This document shows, in pieces, positions 8,318-15,182 of a stretch of DNA of 64,000 nucleotides. How positions within the stretch are numbered: position 1 is the first letter of the stretch; each line of letters begins with the position of its first letter. Location of the stretch: NCBI RefSeq assembly GCF_000223375.1, contig NC_017384.1, forward strand, positions 872,097 to 936,096. The letters are read 5' to 3'. The notes beneath the pieces were generated by a model. It saw nothing but the letters and a program-made list of their open reading frames with translations, searched no databases and was not told the origin of the DNA. The stretch is from Ketogulonicigenium vulgare WSH-001 (lineage in GTDB: Bacteria > Pseudomonadota > Alphaproteobacteria > Rhodobacterales > Rhodobacteraceae). Made by a program: the position numbers and the translations under genes.

Positions 8318-9511
8318 GTGAGGCGTATTGAAGCGATTGATGGACTGCGCGGCTGGCTGCTGATCAGCATGGTGCTCAGCCATCTGGTTTTCCCTGACGC
8401 GATCTGGATGATCTCGCTGCATTTTCGCAATGTTATGTTCACCGAAAGTGCGCAGGGCTTTGTGTTTGTCTCGGGCATGGTGTTTGGCATCGTGCTGCTG
8501 AAGCGGCTGCAACGGCGCGGATACGAGGCGATCACCCAGCAGGCCCAGCACCGCATTGCCGAGCTGTGGCGCTATTCGGTGCTTTTGGTGCTGGGTCTTT
8601 ATGCGATGCGTTTCGCCTTGCCGGATGGGGATGTCCTGTTCCGCAGTTGGACAGGCGAGGCACCGATCTGGGATCTGTGGCGCCTGTTTGGGGTGCTGAC
8701 ATTGGCCTATCAGCCGACGTTTGCCGATATTTTGCCGATGTATATCGTCTTTATGCTGTTCGCGGCCCCCGCCGTGCGTGCCGTCAGTCAAGGGCGGCAG
8801 ATGCAGGTCATCGTGACCTCGGCCACGATCTGGATCGCGGCGCAATTTGGCGTCTGGGGCTGGATTCAAGCGCCGTTCAACTGGATATTCGAAGCCTCGG
8901 ACGGGCAGGGCCTGCGCATGGCGTTCAATCCGATGGGCTGGCAATTGCTGTTCATGATGGGGCTGGTGATTGGCGTGATGCTGGCTCAGCAGCGCTTTGA
9001 CCTGAAAGCCATGGCACCGGGCCGGGCGGGTCGCCTTGCGCTGCTGGCGGCGCTGGTGTTGCTGGTGCTGTTCCCGCTGCGCTGGCTGACGGCGCGCGGT
9101 CTGCTGCCCGAGGGTGCCTGGCCGTTTTATCGCGTGATGGAAAATCGCGGCGCGCTGGGGCCGATCTTTATCATCAGCTTTGCTGCTGTGGGTTATCTGT
9201 TCGCGTGGATAGTGGCCTGCGGCCCGCGCAGCGGCAGCCGCATTTTGCGCGCCACCAGCGCCGGGATTGCCGCCGTGCTTGCTTGGCGTCCGGCCGTGAT
9301 GATGGGGCAGCATTCGCTGCACACCTATGTCTGGCACGTGCCGCTGGTTTACATGGCCTTTTACTTTGGCAAGCAGTTGGGTGACCCGTCGCAGGGCATG
9401 ATGACGCTACTGGCGCTGGCGGTCTTTGCCCTGCTGCCACTGCCGGCCTGGTGGCGCAGCCGGACAATGGAAACACGCAGCGCGCCTAAACCTGTGGTTG
9501 TGAAAAAATAG
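8318..9511 (+). CDS. OpgC-like membrane acyltransferase
   Basis: Integral membrane protein of 397 residues with about ten hydrophobic helices. The N-terminal RRIEAIDGLRGWLLISMVLSH and the FVFVSGMVFG block are typical of OpgC, which succinylates periplasmic glucans, and of the wider acyltransferase 3 group. The C-terminal GQHSLHTYVWHVPLVY block also fits. The start is a GTG at 8318, and no later Met precedes the conserved RRIEAIDGLRG block. With the neighbouring glycan genes it probably adds an acyl group to an envelope sugar polymer. The exact acceptor is unknown. Confidence 0.85.
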   Translation: MRRIEAIDGLRGWLLISMVLSHLVFPDAIWMISLHFRNVMFTESAQGFVFVSGMVFGIVLLKRLQRRGYEAITQQAQHRIAELWRYSVLLVLGLYAMRFALPDGDVLFRSWTGEAPIWDLWRLFGVLTLAYQPTFADILPMYIVFMLFAAPAVRAVSQGRQMQVIVTSATIWIAAQFGVWGWIQAPFNWIFEASDGQGLRMAFNPMGWQLLFMMGLVIGVMLAQQRFDLKAMAPGRAGRLALLAALVLLVLFPLRWLTARGLLPEGAWPFYRVMENRGALGPIFIISFAAVGYLFAWIVACGPRSGSRILRATSAGIAAVLAWRPAVMMGQHSLHTYVWHVPLVYMAFYFGKQLGDPSQGMMTLLALAVFALLPLPAWWRSRTMETRSAPKPVVVKK

Positions 9512-9620
9512 TTTAACCCCATGGGCTTGGCAGTTTTCTGCCGAGGTCACATGTCCTGTTGTGCCCTATCAAACAAGCCGCTAGGCTTGCGGGCAATAAG
9601 TCTAAGTGATGGAGAAGCGA

Positions 9621-9755
9621 ATGAAACATCTGATGCTGGTTGCGATCTGCCTGACCCTTGCCGCCTGCGCCACAATCGAAGGCGCGGGCCGCGATATGCA
9701 AAACGCCGGTGCGGCCGTAAGTGACGAAGCCCGCCGCGCGCAGGTCGGCGGCTAA
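9621..9755 (+). CDS. Entericidin-like small lipoprotein
   Basis: Reads MKHLMLVAICLTLAACATIE and 24 more residues, 44 in all. It has a short signal peptide ending in a lipobox (L-A-A-C, Cys16), then the short segment IEGAGRDMQNAGAAV that is typical of the entericidin EcnA/EcnB family. A strong ribosome site (GGAGAAG) sits just before the ATG. Entericidins are tiny membrane-active lipoproteins linked to stationary phase and osmotic stress in enterics; in alphaproteobacteria their role is not settled. The gene stands alone between two longer spacers. Confidence 0.85.
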   Translation: MKHLMLVAICLTLAACATIEGAGRDMQNAGAAVSDEARRAQVGG

Positions 9756-10062
9756 GCTCGTTGCTGACGGTCTAATTTTTCGGCAGCACTGCATGTAATT
9801 TCAAGCCACGAGTCATAAAACGGTGGCAATGTGACGCTATCTCATATTTGGTAGCGGTAACATGGCGTTGCGCCCTAAGTTGTACCATATTTTGTAAGAT
9901 TTTGAGTTAATACGCGAGTAGCTGTCACCACGCGTCTATCTTGTGATGTTCAGAACATGGTCTGGGCGAGGACCTGCTGTGTATCATTAAGACGATGCGG
10001 CGTGAACCAAGTGAACGTGGCCTGTAAGCTACTGTTAAGTTGATAGAATGGCGGAATAAAGA
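9756..10062. other. 307-base intergenic region before the first PPT gene
   Basis: No gene found. The stretch looks AT-rich against its surroundings, with several TA-rich hexamers that could be -10 boxes. It contains a perfect inverted repeat ATGTTC-A-GAACAT at 9946-9958, about 105 bases before the PPT start codon. No obvious intrinsic terminator follows the entericidin gene. Confidence 0.5.
9946..9958. promoter_or_regulatory. Operator-like inverted repeat ATGTTC-A-GAACAT
   Basis: A 6-1-6 perfect inverted repeat in the spacer upstream of the first PPT gene. Its size fits a dimeric repressor or activator site. No regulator gene is adjacent, so the binding protein is unknown. Confidence 0.35.
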
Positions 10063-11214
10063 ATGAAAATCGGATTGCTTTGGGAGAGTAAGGACTGCGG
10101 TTTCTACTCGAACGACAGCTTTGAAAACCTCTACCGGAAAATCGGGCTGAACAATGGCAATCTCGCATTCGTGCAAGCGATCCGTAGCCAGATCGACGCG
10201 GATATCCAGTTCTATCCTTGGCATGTACAACCCGATGTCATCAACGCCAATGTCGATGTCGTCGTCATTCCCTGTGCCAACCAGTTGGGCAACCACTCGG
10301 ACCTCGGCTCGTTGGTCGAGACGATGTCAGGCTTTAATAAACCCATTATTGCCATAGGTTTGGGTGCGCAGGCGGATGGCTTTGGCACTGATATTCAACT
10401 GACGCCCGGCACGCGGGCTTGGTTGGACATGTTGCTTGAAAACGGGCGCCGTCATGGCATTCAGAACATCTATACCCGTGGGCCATATACGTCCGAACAG
10501 ATTAAAAAGATCACCGGGGCCGAGACGATGGCCAATGGCTGTCCGACGCATTTTATTAACCCCCGCGCAGATCTGGGACGTCGAATCGAAGCCCATTGGA
10601 GCCAAAAGCCCTTTCCTCAGCGCATCGCTGTCGCCGCCGGTCATGAGGCCTGGGTCAACACGCGCGAGATCGAGCAGCAGCTGATCGCGCTGATGATGGA
10701 CCCGACCTTTCCCGGGCTTTATATCGTCCAATCCATGAGCGAGATGATCATGATCTCGCGCGGGTTGTTCGATGAAATGGACCCAGATGCTCTCGCCCGT
10801 GTTCACCATCACACTGTGCCACATTACTCGCTGGACCAATTCAAGATTTGGGCGCTGAATTATGCACGCTCGTTCTATGATGTACCGGCATGGATGGACG
10901 AGTTGCGCCGCCACGACCTGCTGATCGGCCCGCGGTTCCACGGTGCGCAGCTGGCCATTCAAGCCGAGCGTATGGCTTGCACCATCACGATCGACACCCG
11001 CACCGAAGAGATGTGCCGCGAGACAGGGGTCCCCTATATCCCCGCGCAGGATCTGACGCAGCCGATCACGCGTACGCGGTTAAAGTCGTTGATCAAATTT
11101 GATGGCGCAGCCTATGACGCCCATCGCGCAATGAAGGCCGGTCGCTACGTGCAGTTCTTGCAACAGGCCGGTCTAAAACCCGCTAAATTCCTGCATGAAA
11201 TCGCAGCTGGGTGA
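10063..11214 (+). CDS. Polysaccharide pyruvyl transferase family protein (copy 1)
   Basis: Cytoplasmic protein of 383 residues. It has the PPT hallmark DLLIGPRFHGAQLAIQ (Arg291 and His293 within residues 285-300) and the N-terminal NNGNLAFV block. Enzymes of this family transfer pyruvate from phosphoenolpyruvate to sugars as ketals, giving negative charge to exopolysaccharides or secondary cell-wall polymers. It is a close tandem paralogue of the next gene: both are 383 residues and align without a gap, with 241 identical positions (63%) by my manual count. The ATG at 10063 is the only sensible start, with GGAATAAAG before it. Donor and acceptor are inferred from the family. Confidence 0.85.
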   Translation: MKIGLLWESKDCGFYSNDSFENLYRKIGLNNGNLAFVQAIRSQIDADIQFYPWHVQPDVINANVDVVVIPCANQLGNHSDLGSLVETMSGFNKPIIAIGLGAQADGFGTDIQLTPGTRAWLDMLLENGRRHGIQNIYTRGPYTSEQIKKITGAETMANGCPTHFINPRADLGRRIEAHWSQKPFPQRIAVAAGHEAWVNTREIEQQLIALMMDPTFPGLYIVQSMSEMIMISRGLFDEMDPDALARVHHHTVPHYSLDQFKIWALNYARSFYDVPAWMDELRRHDLLIGPRFHGAQLAIQAERMACTITIDTRTEEMCRETGVPYIPAQDLTQPITRTRLKSLIKFDGAAYDAHRAMKAGRYVQFLQQAGLKPAKFLHEIAAG

Positions 11215-11507
11215 TGCGCTCGGCGTGTATCGGGTCGCGGATGTGGGTTAGATGATAAAACCGGCAGATCAGTGTTTTTTGCGCTGGTCTGCCTTCGCAA
11301 CATGGTGTGTACGATCGACCTATGCTGTCCAATAAAGCGGCAAATGTGGTGTAATCTGACGATGCCTGCCGAAGCAGACTTGAGGGTCCGCCTGGGTTTC
11401 AATAAAGTTCGATTTGATTGCAGGTAGGGATATTCCCTTTGAGGGCCGCCTTTGTCTCTTAAAAAACAATACCTTATAGATTTAATTTTGTCTAAGGATT
11501 ATACGAT

Positions 11508-12659
11508 ATGAAGATCGGTCTACTGTGGAAGACGCCAAATTTGGGCATGTATTCCAACAAGAGCTTTGATGAACTTTTTTCACAAGTCGGGCATAACAAT
11601 GGCAATCTAGCCTTCGTTCACTCGATCATGAATCAAATCGACGCTGAATTCATTCCTTTTGCCTGGGGCACACCGGCTGCGGTTGTGAATGAGCAGGTCG
11701 ATATGGTTGTTTTCCCAGGTGCAAACCAGCTGGGCAAGCATACCGACCTTGGCGGTCTTGCCGATAACATGTCGAAATATGACAAGCCCGTCATCGCAAT
11801 CGGGCTGGGCGCGCAGGCGGATGATTTTGGCCGCGATATCGAGCTGAAAGAGGGAACCCGCGCTTGGCTGGATTGCCTTATTGAAAATGGCAAGCGCTTC
11901 GGGGTTCAAAACATTTATACCCGCGGCCCCTTCACAACCGAGCAGATTAAAAAACTGACCGGAGTCGATACATTTTCCAACGGCTGCCCATCGCATTTCC
12001 TCAGCGAAAATCCCAACCTTGGCAAAGCGCTTGAGGCGAACTGGAACAGCACGCCGCTGCCGAAACGTGTGGCGGTTGCAGGCGGCCACGAAAGCTGGGG
12101 TCACGTCCGTACAATCGAACAGCAACTGGTCGCCATGATGATGGATGTCCAGTATCCGGGTGTCTACGTCGTACAATCTATGGCTGATATGGTGAAAATC
12201 TCGCGCGGGGATTTTGACGCGATCGAACCGGAAAAGCTGGAGCAGATCCGCAAGCATATCATGCCGCATTATTCGATCGAAGAATTTAAAACTTGGGCGA
12301 ATAATTATGCGCGTTCGTATTACGACATCTATGCGTGGATGGATGATATGCGGCGCCATGATCTGTTGATTGGTCCGCGCTTTCATGGTGCGCAACTGGC
12401 CTTGCAGGCCGAGCGTATGGCCTGTTGTATTACAATCGACTCGCGTACTGAAGAGATGTGCCGTGAGACCGGCGTTCCTTTCTTGCGTGCGGCTGATCTT
12501 GATCGCCCGCTGACACGTGCGACAGTCCGCGAGATGATCAAATTCGACGGTGCGGCCTATGATGCCTATCGCGCGATGAAAGCGGGTCGTTACGTGAACT
12601 TCCTTCAGGAAGCGGGTCTTAAACCCGCGGCGTTCTTGCATAAAATCGCAAGCGCATAA
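11508..12659 (+). CDS. Polysaccharide pyruvyl transferase family protein (copy 2)
   Basis: Second 383-residue PPT-family protein. It keeps the core DLLIGPRFHGAQLALQ block and the GLGAQAD and NIYTRGP stretches seen in copy 1. It differs mostly at residues 8-60 and 165-200, which could be where the acceptor sugar is recognised. A TAAGGAT ribosome site lies 9 nt before the ATG. It has its own 293-base AT-rich spacer upstream, so it may have a promoter separate from copy 1. An inverted repeat after the stop may end the transcript before the next gene. Probable role: pyruvylation of a surface polymer. Confidence 0.85.
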   Translation: MKIGLLWKTPNLGMYSNKSFDELFSQVGHNNGNLAFVHSIMNQIDAEFIPFAWGTPAAVVNEQVDMVVFPGANQLGKHTDLGGLADNMSKYDKPVIAIGLGAQADDFGRDIELKEGTRAWLDCLIENGKRFGVQNIYTRGPFTTEQIKKLTGVDTFSNGCPSHFLSENPNLGKALEANWNSTPLPKRVAVAGGHESWGHVRTIEQQLVAMMMDVQYPGVYVVQSMADMVKISRGDFDAIEPEKLEQIRKHIMPHYSIEEFKTWANNYARSYYDIYAWMDDMRRHDLLIGPRFHGAQLALQAERMACCITIDSRTEEMCRETGVPFLRAADLDRPLTRATVREMIKFDGAAYDAYRAMKAGRYVNFLQEAGLKPAAFLHKIASA

Positions 12660-12673
12660 TATTGATCAGAACG

Positions 12674-12699
12674 ACAGGCGATGAGATTTCATCGCCTGT
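12674..12699 (+). terminator. Hairpin after PPT copy 2
   Basis: A 10-bp perfect stem (ACAGGCGATG at 12674-12683 with CATCGCCTGT at 12690-12699) with a 6-nt loop, then TTCGAT. The U-tract is poor, so it may be a partial terminator or mRNA-stabilising hairpin between the PPT gene and the next gene. Confidence 0.45.
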
Positions 12700-12764
12700 T
12701 TCGATCCAGCGTATTAACGTTGTAGACGTCGTTATTTCAGAAAATGCTCTCTTAGATAAGATAT

Positions 12765-12770
12765 TTGGAG
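12765..12770 (+). promoter_or_regulatory. Ribosome binding site that fixes the start of the 12777 gene
   Basis: TTGGAG lies 6 nt before the ATG at 12777. The frame could also begin at the TTG of this same hexamer, but the GGAG placement and the conserved MRE(V/I)ILVR start in the paralogue favour 12777. Confidence 0.7.
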
Positions 12771-12776
12771 TTTGAT

Positions 12777-13691
12777 ATGCGCGAAGTGATATTGGTGCGA
12801 ACGCATTACGCTGACGCAGATGTATTGAACTTCTTTGATCATATGGCGCGCACTTCTGGCCGCGATATCGTATTTGTTTGCGACGAAAGCAATGGTGTGG
12901 TCAATGTGGGCCAAGGGCGGGCGAAAGTCAGCATTACCGCCGACTATATGAGCTCGCTCGGACTTTACGCCCCTAAAAATTGGGGATGGCTATGCGGAGA
13001 TTACTTTCTTTACGCTGGCCAAAAGGCGCTGCCGCATTACGATCGATATTGGCTTGTCGAAAGTGACGTGCGCTTTAATATGGAGCGCTGCTCTGATTTC
13101 TTTGATCATTTCAGCGCACGCGCATCTGATCTTGTTGTGGCGCATTCTTTTAAATCTACGCCAAAATGGTATTGGCATCGACCGATGTCCTACTTTATCC
13201 CCGACGTTTATGCCTGTCTCTTTCCCTTGTTGGGGGTCAGTAACGCGGGCATTCAGGCGGCCTTCAATGCACGCGTTCTGATGTCGCAAACTTTCCGGGA
13301 TATCGTTCCTGAAGATCAGGCGCGACGCTGGCCTAATGATGAATCGTTCCTGATTTCCACTTTATTGGCTCAGGGCTTTAGCCACGAGAAGATAAACAGC
13401 GCTGATCAAAAGTTTTATTCGGCCGAGACATTTTCAGTCGGCACGCCAAAGTCACTCTCCGCACTCGAGGGCCAAGGATACGATGGGCTTATCTATCATC
13501 CCGTCCATGCGAAAGAGCGCTTTGTATCCAAAATCAAGACAAGAACCCGATCCGTTCTGAATCAGAAATTGGATGAGGCGCGCAAGAGCGTGGTTTTCAA
13601 CGAGACTTTCTTTCGCGATCTCGCGTTGGAGGGGACCGAGCAAGACGTCGCTGATATACGCGCGATGATTGAAGAGGCCCTTATTTCTTAG
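12777..13691 (+). CDS. Unassigned protein, paralogue of the gene at 7213; possible glycosyltransferase
   Basis: Protein of 304 residues, the partner of the 7213 gene. Residues 71-102 run WLCGDYFLYAG to YWLVESDVRFN, with the acidic E95-S-D97 in the place of a GT-A metal site. RRWPNDES at 183-190 could supply a catalytic acid. The C-terminal third (from about residue 245) is charged and differs most between the copies. No membrane helix or signal peptide is present. It follows the PPT copy 2 gene on the same strand. I cannot assign a named family; a glycosyltransferase-like role is inferred from motif shape and from the three PPT neighbours. Confidence 0.7.
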   Translation: MREVILVRTHYADADVLNFFDHMARTSGRDIVFVCDESNGVVNVGQGRAKVSITADYMSSLGLYAPKNWGWLCGDYFLYAGQKALPHYDRYWLVESDVRFNMERCSDFFDHFSARASDLVVAHSFKSTPKWYWHRPMSYFIPDVYACLFPLLGVSNAGIQAAFNARVLMSQTFRDIVPEDQARRWPNDESFLISTLLAQGFSHEKINSADQKFYSAETFSVGTPKSLSALEGQGYDGLIYHPVHAKERFVSKIKTRTRSVLNQKLDEARKSVVFNETFFRDLALEGTEQDVADIRAMIEEALIS

Positions 13692-13700
13692 GGCCTCTTT
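13672..13700. terminator. Bidirectional hairpin between convergent genes
   Basis: A 10-bp stem (13672-13681 with 13690-13699, AAGAGGCCCT type) with an 8-nt loop overlaps the 3' end of the 12777 gene and sits just before the stop of the convergent PPT-like gene. T-rich sequence follows on the plus strand (TTTCC). It probably ends transcription mainly from the left. Confidence 0.55.
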
Positions 13701-13704
13701 CCAG

Positions 13705-14925
13705 TCAGATATAGGCGAATTTCTGATTGCCGGAAATATAGCCGTCTGGCCGCATAACGATCGTGCCATTGGAAAAATCAGCATCGATAAATGTGGTTTC
13801 AGACAGGCTGAAATCGCCGTTTTGTGCGCCTTGCCCCGGAATCCAGGCAAAACCGGCACTGCGATGGACATCAAGGTAGCGTTGCGCGGCCAGTAAAAGC
13901 GCGCGCGACGGCGCTTGCGCTACATTGACATGGGTAAAGGCGATATAGGTCGGCTCTAGCGCGTTGGCGAATGCTTTGCTGCGCAATTCACGCAACTTAT
14001 GCGCAAAATCCTTGCCAGAATATTCGCCATTTCCGGGCTCGATATAGACCTGCACCGGAGAATGCGCGCGTGCCGTCTGGAAGGATAGGCGGTCGATGGG
14101 CGTGTCTTCGGCTAGAAAGCGGGGAAATGCGGCCAGTAGCGCCGCACGGTCGATGACATGTGGACGGATTTCGGCCATCGCCATCATCTCTTCAAAGCTT
14201 TGGTCCATAAGAACAGGCACATCCTGACCGTTCTCACACATGCTGAACCAGTCGCGGAACTTGAAGTTCCAGGTGTCGCTGCTGTGGCCAGAGATCCAGA
14301 CATGCGGCTTTCCGAACGCTGCGGCATAGATCAGCCCGTGCAGGCTGGCTGAAATGACCACTTCGGATTGTGCGATCTGTTCGATGGGCAACATGCTGTC
14401 ATCCATCATATCAACAATCACCATTTCGGGATTGTCACGCGCCTTGTCCCATTTGGGGCTGTAAAAGCTGCTATGATGGGGAACGACCGCCGCGCGATAG
14501 CGGTTCGTGCGGTCGCTGACCAAGCCGTCAACAAAAATACCCGCGTCCCCCAAGGGCACGTCGCCAATGTCAAAGCCACGTTCGCGCAGCCATGCGAGGG
14601 TCTTTTTGCCGCGCAAGGCATGCACTTTGAGCGGGTCGATGCTGGGCGCTTGCGCCTCTGGGCTCATCACGCCAGAGCCCCAGATATGAGACTGCGGATT
14701 GGCCATAAAGAAAATGCTACCGATGCCCAACAGATGCGGCTCGGCCGATGTGACGACGCGGCCACTGACACCCAGCTGTTGCTGCAGGATATAGCTGGTG
14801 ACGGCATCGCCAGAGTTGCGAATGGTATTATAGTATCGAAAGGGCACAGCAGGCAGCGCAGTGGTCACGGGGTGAGGGGCGTGCGCAGAAGTGGCGCCCA
14901 GCAGCGAAGGTGTTGGCAGATCCAC
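13705..14925 (-). CDS. PPT-family protein with an extra C-terminal domain (copy 3, divergent)
   Basis: Protein of 406 residues. Residues 28-275 read as a polysaccharide pyruvyl transferase domain: YYNTIRNSGDAVTSYIL at the start and the ISASLHGLIYAAAFGKPHVW block at 191-210, in which SLHG replaces the RFHG of copies 1 and 2. About 115 residues (290-406) follow that I cannot place; they include VQVYIEPGNGEY and EPTYIAFTHVNVAQAPSRAL. It is not a close relative of the other two PPT proteins. The start is a GTG at 14925 with GAGG five bases before it. It faces the other glycan genes tail to tail, so it is a separate transcript. Confidence 0.78.
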   Translation of the reverse strand: MDLPTPSLLGATSAHAPHPVTTALPAVPFRYYNTIRNSGDAVTSYILQQQLGVSGRVVTSAEPHLLGIGSIFFMANPQSHIWGSGVMSPEAQAPSIDPLKVHALRGKKTLAWLRERGFDIGDVPLGDAGIFVDGLVSDRTNRYRAAVVPHHSSFYSPKWDKARDNPEMVIVDMMDDSMLPIEQIAQSEVVISASLHGLIYAAAFGKPHVWISGHSSDTWNFKFRDWFSMCENGQDVPVLMDQSFEEMMAMAEIRPHVIDRAALLAAFPRFLAEDTPIDRLSFQTARAHSPVQVYIEPGNGEYSGKDFAHKLRELRSKAFANALEPTYIAFTHVNVAQAPSRALLLAAQRYLDVHRSAGFAWIPGQGAQNGDFSLSETTFIDADFSNGTIVMRPDGYISGNQKFAYI

Positions 14926-15100
14926 AATAACCTCGTCTCAAATGCTGGAATTTCAATACAGCGTAGGAAATAGGCAGGCGGTCACAGTGTCAAGATGATA
15001 CAACAGGCTGTCATCGCAAACGCCACCAAGCCTCGTTATTCGCCCGGTGTAACAGCTTTAATAATCAAGAAAATTGATGCCGTATTGTGCGTTCGGCTGG

Positions 15101-15171
15101 AGCGGGTAGCGGGAATCGAACCCGCGCCAAGAGCTTGGGAAGCTCGTGTGATACCATTTCACCATACCCGC
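15101..15171 (-). tRNA. tRNA-Gly (anticodon CCC)
   Basis: The minus strand folds as a 71-nt tRNA: acceptor GCGGGTA paired with TACCCGC, discriminator T, D-arm with GGTA, anticodon loop TTCCCAA (anticodon CCC), T-arm GCGGG-TTCGATT-CCCGC. The top pair of the anticodon stem is a C-U mismatch. CCA is not encoded. It lies at the boundary between the glycan region and housekeeping genes. Confidence 0.93.
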
Positions 15172-15182
15172 GCCCCGCTTTG

